Counted from the first letter of the stretch, positions 16,941 to 25,609 are shown. The stretch: 49,016 bases of DNA from Lachnospiraceae bacterium (GCA_017467805.1 JAFUKJ010000004.1:1-49016), one strand, 5' to 3'. The notes: generated from the letters alone by a model not told the origin. Translations and numbers: made by a program.

Positions 16941-19393
16941 TAAGGATTCAGAATTTACATAAATATTATAATAAAGGGAAAAAGAACGAGGAGCATGTTT
17001 TAAACGACATTAATCTGGAGCTTGGAAGTACTGGCTTGGTTTGTATTCTAGGTGAAAGCGGTTCAGGTAAGACAACACTCTTAAATGTGCTTGGCGGTTT
17101 GGATACCTTTACAAGCGGTGAGTTGGATATTAATGGCGAGGGGCTTGCAAAGTATGAGCCAAAGCGCATGGAGAATATCAGAAATGACCATTTTGATTAT
17201 ATTTTCCAGAACTATTACCTGTTGCAGGATTATCCTGTGGCATATAATGTGAAGCTGGCGTTGAATCGTTTTGACCTTACAGAAGAAGAGAAGGATGCGC
17301 GAGTTGATTATGTACTGGATATGCTTGGCATGAAGAAGTACAAGAAGAAACTGGTATCTAAGCTTTCGGGCGGTCAGCAGCAGAGAGTTTCTATTGCAAG
17401 AGCCTTAGTAAAGGCGCCTGATATTATTCTTGCGGATGAACCAACAGGCAATTTGGACGAGGAGAATACGATTCGTACCATGAGCATTCTAAAGGCAATT
17501 TCCAAGGAATGTCTGGTAGTACTGGTTTCTCATGAGAGAAGAATTGCGCAGTTTTTCGCAGACAGGATTATCGAGATTCGTGATGGTAAGATTATAAAGG
17601 ATGAGAAGAATACACCGTCCTCTACTTATGAGAGAAGTGATGATGCAAATATTTATCTTAAAGAGATGGATTGTGAGTCTCTTGGTAATGAGTATGCTAA
17701 TTTTAAGGTATACACAGGTAAGTGCGAGGAGCCAAGAGAGATTAAGCTGAGCTTTGCATGGAAGGATGGAAAGCTTTATATTAAGAATCATATGGGTTGC
17801 GACGTGTTTTTGACAGGCGCAAGGGAAGGCGTGGAGATGTTGGACGAGGAGCGTCCGAAGCTTGATTTGGATATGATAGATAAGTTTTCTTATGATTTGC
17901 CAAAGCTTAAGAGCAAGGGGAAGTCTAGGCTTCCATTTAAGGAAATCTGGCGTATGGCAACAGAGAATATCAGGCTTATGGGTAAGAAGCAGGCATTTGT
18001 CATGGCAATCCTTATGGTTACAGCGGTGCTGTTATCGGTGACCTTGGCGGAGTTTGTGAATACGGTTTCCATTAAGGAAGAGTCCATTGTAGAGACGGAT
18101 TCTCATTACATACGACTTGATTTTACGAAGGTTTCCTCGGTGCGTGTAACGAAGCAGAGGCTTCAGATTTTGGAATATGCATGGAAGTACCTTGATGGTA
18201 ATGAGTATGGAGAGGTTGTTGCGATTCCAAAGGCTGGAATTTATTTAAGAGGCTTTGGCTATGAACAGATGTCAAATCTTCTACAGCGTTTGAAGGGCTT
18301 TTCTTATGCTACAACAAGTCACTTGAGTGAAGAGGATTTAGTGTATGGAAGAATGCCAAAGAAGCGCACGGAGATTGTGCTGGATATCAGAATAATTGAG
18401 CAACTGATGGAGTCTCAGGGTGTGGTTGCTTCACTGTATGATGGTGTGGAGGACTATATTGGTGCTATTCTTACTGTGGCTTCTCATTCCATTGATATGG
18501 AGGTTGTAGGTATTTGCGATACGAACCAGCCCAATATTTACTGCTCACAGAACCTCCTGCTTGGTTTTAATACAAAGGCATATCAGGTAGGAAGTGTAGA
18601 TGAACTCAAGGCTGAATTCCCAGGTGAGTATGACAGTCTGGTGCTTGCAGATGACGAAGTCCTCATGCGTGAGGGGATGTATGAGTCCAAGGGTATTGAG
18701 GGCGAGTACACATTACATATAGGTGATGACAGTGAGCATACCTATAAGGTGGTGGGTACCATTCCTGATTCTATGGGCGTAGATTATATATTAAACAATC
18801 AGGGCTGTCTGAATGTAAAGAATATTATGATTTATGATGGCAAGTTCTGCTACATCTATATAGAGGATGGTGGAGATGCCCAAGCGGCGATGGATTATTT
18901 TGTTGAGAAGGGCAATGTGGCAGAGTATGCTGGTGCCTTTTTGATGGAAGCGTCAGTTCCATATGAGCAGGAGATTGCTACATATAAGGAAGCACACACG
19001 GTTAATCTGAGTACCAAGAATTTGATTGCGTTAGTCGGAGCATTTTTATCTATGCTGATGGTTTATTTCACGGTGAAGTCCAATGTGGCATCGAGAAGCG
19101 AGGAACTTACGGTATATCGTTTGATAGGAATAGATAAGAGCAGTATTTTGAAGGCGTATGTGCTTGAGATGGTATTGGTAACCTGCTATACCTCTCTTCC
19201 TGCGGTATTGATTACAAGCGGTATTATCAAGTTTGTTGGCTCAGTTCCGTCATTGGAGATTGATATGCTTCTTCCGTGGTGGGCAGTAGTGGCATTGTTA
19301 GCAGTGATATATGTGTTACACGCAGTGATTAGTGCAGTAACGGTGCGTGGAATTATTTCCAAGCCGCCTGCAACACTGGCGGTGAAAGAGTGA
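16937..19393 (+). CDS. MacB-like fused ABC transporter, ATPase plus permease (partner 2)
   Basis: The 818-residue protein has an N-terminal ABC ATPase (Walker A GESGSGKT at 39-46, signature LSGGQQQR, Walker B LADEPTGNLDEE) and a connecting domain. It then has a span near 350-375, an extracytoplasmic region and three C-terminal spans of the FtsX type. The catalytic motifs are canonical here, whereas partner 1 has an altered signature, suggesting asymmetric ATP sites in a heterodimer (inference). The start overlaps the end of partner 1 in an ATGA arrangement. Downstream is the 53-nt repeat array, with no classical terminator between. Confidence 0.9.
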   Translation: MIRIQNLHKYYNKGKKNEEHVLNDINLELGSTGLVCILGESGSGKTTLLNVLGGLDTFTSGELDINGEGLAKYEPKRMENIRNDHFDYIFQNYYLLQDYPVAYNVKLALNRFDLTEEEKDARVDYVLDMLGMKKYKKKLVSKLSGGQQQRVSIARALVKAPDIILADEPTGNLDEENTIRTMSILKAISKECLVVLVSHERRIAQFFADRIIEIRDGKIIKDEKNTPSSTYERSDDANIYLKEMDCESLGNEYANFKVYTGKCEEPREIKLSFAWKDGKLYIKNHMGCDVFLTGAREGVEMLDEERPKLDLDMIDKFSYDLPKLKSKGKSRLPFKEIWRMATENIRLMGKKQAFVMAILMVTAVLLSVTLAEFVNTVSIKEESIVETDSHYIRLDFTKVSSVRVTKQRLQILEYAWKYLDGNEYGEVVAIPKAGIYLRGFGYEQMSNLLQRLKGFSYATTSHLSEEDLVYGRMPKKRTEIVLDIRIIEQLMESQGVVASLYDGVEDYIGAILTVASHSIDMEVVGICDTNQPNIYCSQNLLLGFNTKAYQVGSVDELKAEFPGEYDSLVLADDEVLMREGMYESKGIEGEYTLHIGDDSEHTYKVVGTIPDSMGVDYILNNQGCLNVKNIMIYDGKFCYIYIEDGGDAQAAMDYFVEKGNVAEYAGAFLMEASVPYEQEIATYKEAHTVNLSTKNLIALVGAFLSMLMVYFTVKSNVASRSEELTVYRLIGIDKSSILKAYVLEMVLVTCYTSLPAVLITSGIIKFVGSVPSLEIDMLLPWWAVVALLAVIYVLHAVISAVTVRGIISKPPATLAVKE

Positions 19394-19502
19394 TAGGAAA
19401 GCAAGTGACAGTGGAAGTGTCTTTTGTCTGTTGGCAAGGATATGGAAGGTGTTGCTTGCTTTTTTGTACTTCAGCGTGGGGTAATCAGTGCGAGGACTGT
19501 TG

Positions 19503-19820
19503 TACTACGGCGGAAAAAGGAAGAAGGTGCCAAAATATCCGTAGTGAGGGAAGTGTACTACGGCGGAAAAAGGCGATGAGGTCAAAAATATCCGTAGTAA
19601 GGGAAGTGTACTACGGCGGAAAAAGGAAGAAGGTGACCAAATATCCGTAGTGAGAGAAGTGTACTACGGCGGAAAAAGGAAGAAGGTGCCAAAATATCCG
19701 TAGTGAGAGAAGTGTACTACGGCGGAAAAAGGCGATGAGGTCAAAAATATCCGTAGTAAGGGAAGTGTACTACGGCGGAAAAAGACTATAAGGTAGAAAT
19801 TATCCGTAAATGATGATGGA
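19503..19820. repeat. Array of six 53-nt tandem repeats with internal inverted repeats
   Basis: The string TACTACGG recurs at 19503, 19556, 19609, 19662, 19715 and 19768, exactly 53 nt apart. Each unit contains TACTACGGCGGAAAAAG, a short variable part, and ATATCCGTAGT, so the ends are inverted repeats (TACTACGG / CCGTAGTA) that can form a hairpin within a unit or across the unit junction. Two subtypes occur: A (GAAGAAGGTGCC or GTGACC) and B (GCGATGAGGTC), in the order A-B-A-A-B, with a degenerate sixth unit. 53 is not a multiple of 3, so the array is not coding. The 109 nt before it (19394-19502) show nothing I can assign. Confidence 0.92.
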
Positions 19821-19896
19821 GAAGCAGGGGAGTAATATGTTAGAATATAATATAAACGAAAAGGTAGTGGGATGATAGGCGTATAGGGGGAAAGAT

Positions 19897-20313
19897 ATGA
19901 TTGTAATAGTAGCAACAGATGACAAGCAAGGTATGATGTTTAATAATCGGCGTCAGAGTAAGGATAGCGAATTAAGAAAAGATATATTGTGTGAAGTTGG
20001 AAAATGTAAATTGTGGCTGAATGCGTATAGTTTTGGGCAGTTTGAAGAAGAATTGGAGAAAAATGTGTGCGTCGCCGAAGACTTTGTGGATAAGGCAGGG
20101 GCGAGGGAATACTGCTTTGTGGAAAATCTTTCTTTGCAAGAGTATGAGGAACGCATAGAAGAACTGATTCTGTATAAATGGAACCGAGTATATCCAAGTG
20201 ATTTGAAGTTTGATATTGATTTGAGTAGTGAAAGCTGGCAGATGGCATCAACAGTGGATTTTGTGGGTTCGTCTCATGATAAGATTACCAAGGAGGTATG
20301 GAAGCGTGTGTAG
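19897..20313 (+). CDS. Conserved hypothetical protein (misnamed ribonuclease Z in some databases)
   Basis: The 138-residue soluble protein begins MIVIVATDDKQGMMFNNRRQ, with a central YCFVENLSLQEYEERIEELI, then LYKWNRVYPSD and an ending VGSSHDKITKEVW. I recall similar proteins being common in Lachnospiraceae, sometimes labelled ribonuclease Z without a metallo-beta-lactamase fold; none of the RNase Z metal motifs is visible here. The function is unknown. TATAAT at 19846-19851 is a plausible -10. Its stop overlaps the start of the nuclease gene by 8 nt, so the two are probably translationally coupled. Confidence 0.75.
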   Translation: MIVIVATDDKQGMMFNNRRQSKDSELRKDILCEVGKCKLWLNAYSFGQFEEELEKNVCVAEDFVDKAGAREYCFVENLSLQEYEERIEELILYKWNRVYPSDLKFDIDLSSESWQMASTVDFVGSSHDKITKEVWKRV

Positions 20314-21457
20314 AGGGATAGAGAAGTTGAAATTAGGTTTATTGCTTGTGGCAGGAGTTGTAACATTAGTAGGATGTGGTGCAGAGGTTAGCACACCAGC
20401 GGCAGAGAGTTCAGTTGTTAAAACGGTAGAAGACACTGAAACGATAGTTGAACAGATGATAGAAGAGAGTTTTGTATCTGTAAGTGAGAATGAAACTACG
20501 GATATAGAATCAGATATAGATAATGAATCACAAGTGGAACTTCAAGATAGCACAGTAGCGCTTAGCGAAGAAATCGGAATTATCTCAGGTAATGTAGATA
20601 CTGTGATAACGGAAGAGTTCCCGGCATACGTAGGAGAGCCTTTCATTGTACTCAATAATAACATTCCACTCTTCGCAGAGGCAGAGCTTATCGCAACTTC
20701 CTTCGAGTATTATAGCCCACTAGATTCGCTAGGCAGATGTGGAGTGACCTATGCTTGTATCGGAACAGATATTATGCCAACAGAGGAGCGAGGTAATATT
20801 GGGCAGATAAAGCCGACCGGCTGGCATACGGTTAAGTATGAAGGTATAGACGGCAATTATTTATATAATCGCTGTCATTTGATTGGTTATCAGCTGACAG
20901 GCGAGAATGCTAATGAGCAGAATCTCATCACAGGCACTCGCTCCATGAATGTAGATGGTATGCTGCCTTTTGAAAATATGGTGGCAGACTATGTGAAAGA
21001 GACAGGTAATCATGTATTGTATAGAGTGACTCCGATATTTGAGGGGGATAACCTTTTGGCAACGGGCGTGCAGATGGAGGCTATGTCTGTAGAGGACGAA
21101 GGCGCAGGTATACTCTTCCATGTATTTGTCTATAATGTGCAGCCTGGTATTGTTATCAATTATGCGGATGGCAGCAGTTGTGTAGGAGAAACAGTTACAC
21201 AGGCGACTGTGACAGTACCTAATGCAGAGGTGGCAGACCAGCCTGACAATGAAGTGGAGGTCACAACACCAGTTGTTGAACAACAAGATATAGTTGTAGG
21301 AACGGACTATATCTTGAATACAAATACAGACAAATTCCATTATCCTGATTGTCGTTCAGTGAAACAGATGAAAGCGAAAAATCGTAAGGAGTATACAGGA
21401 ACAAGAGAAGAGTTAATTGCACAGGGGTATGACCCTTGTGGAAATTGTGAGCCTTAA
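20306..21457 (+). CDS. Secreted DNA/RNA non-specific endonuclease lipoprotein
   Basis: The 383-residue protein starts at GTG 20306, set by AAGGAGG 9 nt upstream, and carries a lipoprotein signal with lipobox LVGC (Cys24). A Glu/Ser/Thr-rich linker follows, then a non-specific nuclease domain with the catalytic segment YNRCHLIGYQLTGENANEQN and NLITGTRSMN, matching EndA-type His-Asn nucleases (NRCH in place of DRGH). The C-terminus has a zinc-binding module, FHYPDC (His, Cys) and DPCGNC, common in surface nucleases. The enzyme probably degrades extracellular nucleic acid for nutrients or uptake. An upstream in-frame ATG (20228) lies inside the previous gene and would bury the signal peptide, so it is rejected. 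Confidence 0.88.
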   Translation: MCRGIEKLKLGLLLVAGVVTLVGCGAEVSTPAAESSVVKTVEDTETIVEQMIEESFVSVSENETTDIESDIDNESQVELQDSTVALSEEIGIISGNVDTVITEEFPAYVGEPFIVLNNNIPLFAEAELIATSFEYYSPLDSLGRCGVTYACIGTDIMPTEERGNIGQIKPTGWHTVKYEGIDGNYLYNRCHLIGYQLTGENANEQNLITGTRSMNVDGMLPFENMVADYVKETGNHVLYRVTPIFEGDNLLATGVQMEAMSVEDEGAGILFHVFVYNVQPGIVINYADGSSCVGETVTQATVTVPNAEVADQPDNEVEVTTPVVEQQDIVVGTDYILNTNTDKFHYPDCRSVKQMKAKNRKEYTGTREELIAQGYDPCGNCEP

Positions 21458-21496
21458 TATAGGAATACAGCCTCAAATAGAGAATGCTAAAAAATA

Positions 21497-21586
21497 AATC
21501 CTCCAAGCTTTTATATGTTTCCTTCTTGATAGACAGCTAATAAACGGTTTATCAAGAAGGGCGTAGTAAAGAGCGTGGAGGATTTT
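21497..21586. terminator. Bidirectional nested terminator between the nuclease and GH28 genes
   Basis: CCTTCTTGATA (21521-21531) pairs perfectly with TATCAAGAAGG (21550-21560), nested in an outer stem AATCCTCCA/TGGAGGATT (21497-21505 / 21576-21584) followed by TT. A-rich and T-rich flanks suit termination from both convergent genes. Confidence 0.65.
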
Positions 21587-21587
21587 A

Positions 21588-22805
21588 TTATGTTTCTAAA
21601 ATGGATACATTTTTTGTACAAAGATTTTCAGCGCAATCGCAGACAATACCACCCATGAGTTTCACCGAATCCAACACGATATTCTTAAGATAAAGCTCTG
21701 GTAACCCACGCATTTCTAATGCAAGCTTACGACTGGTTCCGCTAATATCATGTAGATGAATATCAGAGAATTCGGGTACGGCATTGGACTTAGGAACGAC
21801 AGTGCTATAAGGGTAAAACATGCTGATTTGAACAGCCTCTTCCAGAATATCGTCTAAGGTAATATGTTCAAACCATACATTTTTCACATAACCGCCACGA
21901 CCACGCATAGATTTTAGGCGTAGTCCCTGATTGGTTCCGAATACATGGCAGTCTGTTGCATAGATATTATTGACTCCGCCTGACATACCACTGCCGATTA
22001 CAATGGCACCATGTCCAGCACGCATTCTGCAATTATAAATCACAACATTTTCACACGGTTTTGCAACACGCCAACCATCTTCATTCATTCCAGAGTTAAT
22101 CGCAATACAGTCATCTCCAGTAGAAAAATCGCAGTCTTCAATCCATACATTTTTGCAGGAATCAGGATTAAGTCCGTCTGTATTTGGACCAGTTGTATTT
22201 ACAGTGATACCCTTGATTCTTACATTTTCACAGTATACGGGATGAAGGGTCCACTGAGGTCCTTCTTCTATTGTGAAGTCTTCCCAGATTACATTTTGAC
22301 AGTTCACAAATTGAATAAAGGACGGTCTGAGAGCAGCATCTACAGTACCATAAACACGGCTCTCCACAGGAATATGATTACTTTCAGCATAGCATAGCTC
22401 ATTAGCTGCATCCTGCTGAAGCTTCTTCCAATGCCACCAGGCTTGTCCTGAACCAACAAACTTACCATTGCCTGTTATGGAAATATTATGGCAGTCCTTT
22501 GCATAAAGCAAAGGGGAATAATTATAGCATTCCATTCCCTCCCAGCGTGTGAATACAACAGGGAGATAGTCCTTTATCTTGTCACTGAAAGTAATGACAG
22601 CATCCGTATCTAAGTGCAGATGGATATTGTTGCTTAAGTGAAGAGGTCCGCAGGACCAATTGCCAGAAGGAACGAGAACCGTTCCTCCACCTGCCTGTGC
22701 GCAGGCATCAATTGTTTTTTGAATAGTGTCATAATCTGCTACTGAAAAAACACCATTTGGAAAATGATTTTCCCAATCCGTCGGTATTTCAAAAGGTATA
22801 TTCAT
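21588..22805 (-). CDS. Glycoside hydrolase family 28 (polygalacturonase-like)
   Basis: The 405-residue parallel beta-helix enzyme has the GH28 signatures NTD (208-210), GDD (230-232), GHG (264-266) and RLK (296-298), which include the catalytic aspartates and the substrate-binding His/Arg/Lys. It should hydrolyse galacturonic-acid-containing pectin fragments. There is no signal peptide, so it acts in the cytoplasm on imported oligosaccharides. The start at 22805 is supported by GGGAGG 7 nt upstream; it overlaps the stop of the GH2 gene by one base (TAATG), showing tight coupling. An upstream start within the GH2 gene is less likely. Confidence 0.92.
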   Translation of the reverse strand: MNIPFEIPTDWENHFPNGVFSVADYDTIQKTIDACAQAGGGTVLVPSGNWSCGPLHLSNNIHLHLDTDAVITFSDKIKDYLPVVFTRWEGMECYNYSPLLYAKDCHNISITGNGKFVGSGQAWWHWKKLQQDAANELCYAESNHIPVESRVYGTVDAALRPSFIQFVNCQNVIWEDFTIEEGPQWTLHPVYCENVRIKGITVNTTGPNTDGLNPDSCKNVWIEDCDFSTGDDCIAINSGMNEDGWRVAKPCENVVIYNCRMRAGHGAIVIGSGMSGGVNNIYATDCHVFGTNQGLRLKSMRGRGGYVKNVWFEHITLDDILEEAVQISMFYPYSTVVPKSNAVPEFSDIHLHDISGTSRKLALEMRGLPELYLKNIVLDSVKLMGGIVCDCAENLCTKNVSILET

Positions 22806-24472
22806 TACTTCGCCTCCCAGTTTGTGAACCAATCCTTTACAACATCATAGGCTTCCTTAGGTCTGCGGTACTCGTCTACGACACCCTTGTTATTATGGCT
22901 TCTTGCTCTAGTTGCAAACCAACCACCCTCTTCGGTTACACGACAGTCGGCAAACTGCCAGATAAAGATACCGCTAAGACGGTCATCTCTACGATACACT
23001 TCAAAGTTTTCCACAAGGATATCTACCTGACGTTCTTCGCTCCATTTGCTGTGACCTCTGTCACGGTAACCATGGATGGCGGCAGCTCCAAATTCGCTGA
23101 CAATGATAGGCTTGCCTGCACCACCAGCGGTTGCTATCCAGTCCATTTCATCATTGTGTCGTCCAAGGACAGGCACGTCCTGATACCAGCCTGAGTAGAT
23201 ATTGAAGGAAACAACATCTGGTAAATCAAGACATACATCTGTAAAATGCATGCGTGTAGCAAAGGTGGTTGGTCTTGTCATATCCAGTGACTTAATCTGC
23301 TCAAATTGCTTGCGATACATTTCGCGTCCCTCAGGTGTTTCACTGGCACATTCATTCAAGATTCCCCAGATGAAAATGGATGGATGATTGTAATGGTTGG
23401 TAATCATCTCATCAATACAGTCTTTACACTGTTCTTCGAAGTGAGGGTTCTGCATTTCTTCAAGAGATAATCCTCTTGCGTGATTTTCTTCCCATACCAG
23501 AATACCGCGTTCGTCGCAAAGGTCTAGAAAACGCTCATCGTTTGGATAATGACAGGTCCTGACAGCATTTGCCCCCATATCCATCATCATATCAAGGTCC
23601 TGTGCCATAAGCTGCGGTGGAATGGCACATCCGATGACACCGTAGTCTTCATGACGGTTAAAGCCCTTCAGGAAAATGGATTCACCGTTTATCAACAAAC
23701 GATTATCTTCCCAAGTCACCTCGCGGAATCCAACACGTTCCCGTAAATCATCAACAGCCTGTTCTCCTGTAAACAGCTTTGCTTCCAGCATATAAAGCTT
23801 AGGATTTGCAGGATTCCATGGAGTAACATTCTCAAAGGAAGCGGTAAGAACCACCTTTTTGAGTTGGTTTGCTTCCAGTAAAATATTCTTTTCTGATATT
23901 TCCATTTCAGCTAGTCTGCAAATGAGGTCTGTATTCGTTGGAATATCTAAGAGATTTCTAAGCCATACTTCAATATAACCCGTCCATGAAGAACCTTCTG
24001 TTTTCGGAGTAAAGAGAATATTTTCTATATAAACATCGCCGATTTCCTCCAAAGCAATAGGGCGTGTGATGCCGCCATAGGTATAGTAATCGTTTGGTAT
24101 ATGCAATGCAGAATGTTCGCCGAAAGAATTATCTACCTCAATACGAATGGTATGCTCACCTGGCTGTACATTCTTGATAATACCTGAAAATGGCGTAAAT
24201 GCATTGTAGTGATGAACCACGAATACGTCATCAAAGTATACGTCAGCAGTGTGACTAACCCCTTTGCACACAAGACGAAGATTTGTAGGATTACTAATAT
24301 ATACTTTTCTAGTGTAGCTTCCTTTGCCACGGTATTTGATTAACTGTGGATGCTGTTCCCAGCAGCCTGGCACAGCCAAAGAAAAGCTTTGGCCATCCTC
24401 TGTGACAAAGTCCCACATGTCGTCTAATTCCTGCTGTTTACGAATTCTATGTTCTTCAAATAAACGAATCAT
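22805..24472 (-). CDS. Glycoside hydrolase family 2, probable beta-glucuronidase
   Basis: The 555-residue protein has the three-domain GH2 layout (jelly roll, immunoglobulin-like, TIM barrel). Catalytic residues are the acid/base Glu374 (ILNECASE) and the nucleophile Glu460 (IIVSEFGAAA). The N-x-K motif that contacts the glucuronate carboxylate in bacterial beta-glucuronidases is visible as Asn527/Lys529 (HNNKGVVDEYRRPK), so glucuronidase is favoured over beta-galactosidase. No signal peptide. The start at 24472 follows AGAGAGG; an upstream in-frame ATG (24589) lies beyond the promoter region. Paired with GH28 and a divergent AraC regulator, it likely serves pectin or glucuronoside use. There is no sugar transporter at this locus. 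Confidence 0.85.
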   Translation of the reverse strand: MIRLFEEHRIRKQQELDDMWDFVTEDGQSFSLAVPGCWEQHPQLIKYRGKGSYTRKVYISNPTNLRLVCKGVSHTADVYFDDVFVVHHYNAFTPFSGIIKNVQPGEHTIRIEVDNSFGEHSALHIPNDYYTYGGITRPIALEEIGDVYIENILFTPKTEGSSWTGYIEVWLRNLLDIPTNTDLICRLAEMEISEKNILLEANQLKKVVLTASFENVTPWNPANPKLYMLEAKLFTGEQAVDDLRERVGFREVTWEDNRLLINGESIFLKGFNRHEDYGVIGCAIPPQLMAQDLDMMMDMGANAVRTCHYPNDERFLDLCDERGILVWEENHARGLSLEEMQNPHFEEQCKDCIDEMITNHYNHPSIFIWGILNECASETPEGREMYRKQFEQIKSLDMTRPTTFATRMHFTDVCLDLPDVVSFNIYSGWYQDVPVLGRHNDEMDWIATAGGAGKPIIVSEFGAAAIHGYRDRGHSKWSEERQVDILVENFEVYRRDDRLSGIFIWQFADCRVTEEGGWFATRARSHNNKGVVDEYRRPKEAYDVVKDWFTNWEAK

Positions 24473-24549
24473 AATAAATACCTCTCTCTTAAAATTAATG
24501 TTGTACTGTTCTAAAAAGTCTGAATTATAACTTGAATATACTCTGTAAA

Positions 24550-24611
24550 TTACTACAAAACAATGGTGTAAGGTGCTATAATATGTCAAAAGGTAATGCT
24601 ATAAATGACAT
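24550..24611. promoter_or_regulatory. Divergent control region between GH2 and AraC genes
   Basis: On the plus strand TGCTATAAT (24574-24582) is a consensus extended -10 for the AraC gene. A separated inverted repeat ATGTCA (24583-24588) / TGACAT (24606-24611) lies just downstream and may be a regulator site. On the minus strand a TTGTTT-17-TATATT pair is a possible GH2 promoter. The operator assignment is inference. Confidence 0.5.
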
Positions 24612-24641
24612 TTTGAAACAAAAAGAAGAGGAGACGAGAAT

Positions 24642-25463
24642 ATGAAGCAGTTAGATATGTTAAGTCATTCGTTTTCAAATATTTCCATAACCATCAGACT
24701 TCATCTGATGTGTAAGCATGAGAAGGGTTGGAATGAGAGTAAGACAAAGGTATATCACACGCTGTGGTGTATGCAGTCAGGAAGCTTGCGCATAGAAATG
24801 AATGATAAGGTGTTTGAGGTGAAGGAAGGGGATGTTGTATTATTCTACCCTGGAGATACATATCGCGCGTATTCATCAGAGGATTGCGCATTTCTAGTCT
24901 ACTTCTTTGCTTTGGAAACAGGAAATAGTCTGGATTTTTTCAAGAATCTGAATTGGGCAGGTGTGTATAGTGATGAGAAACTGGCAAAGAAGTGCAGACA
25001 ACATTGCGAGCAGTATCTTGAACGTTTAGGTGCTGGAGTATCAGTAGGTTTGCTACTGTACTCTTCGTTCTTTGCATTTCTGGCAGAGGTACTGGAATTT
25101 CAGGAGAATTGTTGTCATTTTTATGATGTGATGGCATCGGCACAGGATAGCGTGATGCAATCAGTCGTGGACTATATGAAAGAACACTATACAGCAGACC
25201 TTTCTGTGGCTGAGCTTGCTAAGCTTGCTGATATGAGTGAGAAGTATTTTATTCGTCAGTTTCATTTTCATATGGCGGTTACGCCAAAGCAATATTTAGT
25301 AGAGCTTAGAATGAAGCATGCTTTGGAGCTGCTTTCGGGAAGTAAAAAATCCATAGCAGAGATTGCGGAAGAGTTGGGGTACTCAGACCAGTATTGCTTT
25401 TCAAAGGCATTTCGGAAGTATTACGGTGAGGCTCCCAGTGTATTTAGAAAAAATATTATGTAA
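24642..25463 (+). CDS. AraC-family transcriptional regulator
   Basis: The 273-residue protein has an N-terminal cupin-type sensing domain (SLRIEMNDKVFEVKEGDVVL, then FYPGDTYRAY, about 50-85) and a C-terminal double helix-turn-helix. The latter spans about 175-270, with LSVAELAKLADMSEKYFIRQ and AEELGYSDQYCFSKAFRKYY. This is the usual form of sugar-responsive AraC activators. AGAGGAG precedes the ATG. It is divergent from the GH2-GH28 operon and most likely controls it in response to a uronic-acid sugar. No terminator separates it from the BlaI promoter 9 nt downstream. Confidence 0.93.
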   Translation: MKQLDMLSHSFSNISITIRLHLMCKHEKGWNESKTKVYHTLWCMQSGSLRIEMNDKVFEVKEGDVVLFYPGDTYRAYSSEDCAFLVYFFALETGNSLDFFKNLNWAGVYSDEKLAKKCRQHCEQYLERLGAGVSVGLLLYSSFFAFLAEVLEFQENCCHFYDVMASAQDSVMQSVVDYMKEHYTADLSVAELAKLADMSEKYFIRQFHFHMAVTPKQYLVELRMKHALELLSGSKKSIAEIAEELGYSDQYCFSKAFRKYYGEAPSVFRKNIM

Positions 25464-25471
25464 ATAATGTG

Positions 25472-25530
25472 TTGACATATTGGTTTACAAGGTGTAAACT
25501 TCAAATACAAGCGGTTTACACCTTGTAAAC
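25472..25530 (+). promoter_or_regulatory. Promoter with mirror-image BlaI operators (system 1)
   Basis: TTGACA (25472-25477), 17 nt, TAAACT (25495-25500). Operator 1, GTTTACAAGGTGTAAAC (25483-25499), covers spacer and -10. Operator 2, GTTTACACCTTGTAAAC (25514-25530), is its exact reverse complement, 14 nt downstream. BlaI/MecI/CopY repressors are known to bind TACA..TGTA dyads, so autorepression is strongly suggested. Confidence 0.85.
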
Positions 25531-25609
25531 TTATGCTGCGAAGACAGATGCCCATATGAGTCGAAATAGCACAGGTATGGGAGTTTATATGAGAGAGGAG
25601 AGTATAGAT

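Noticed and set aside
19390-19650. 86-residue plus-strand ORF after the ABC operon
   Set aside because: It runs into the 53-nt repeats, whose period shifts frame, has no ribosome site and overlaps the previous stop; it is chance.
19503-19820. CRISPR array
   Set aside because: The period is exactly 53 nt with no unique spacers; variable parts are about 10 nt and recur as two types, and no cas genes are near.
22757-23194. 145-residue plus-strand ORF across the GH28/GH2 junction
   Set aside because: It is antisense to two well-supported enzyme genes and has no homology-like features.
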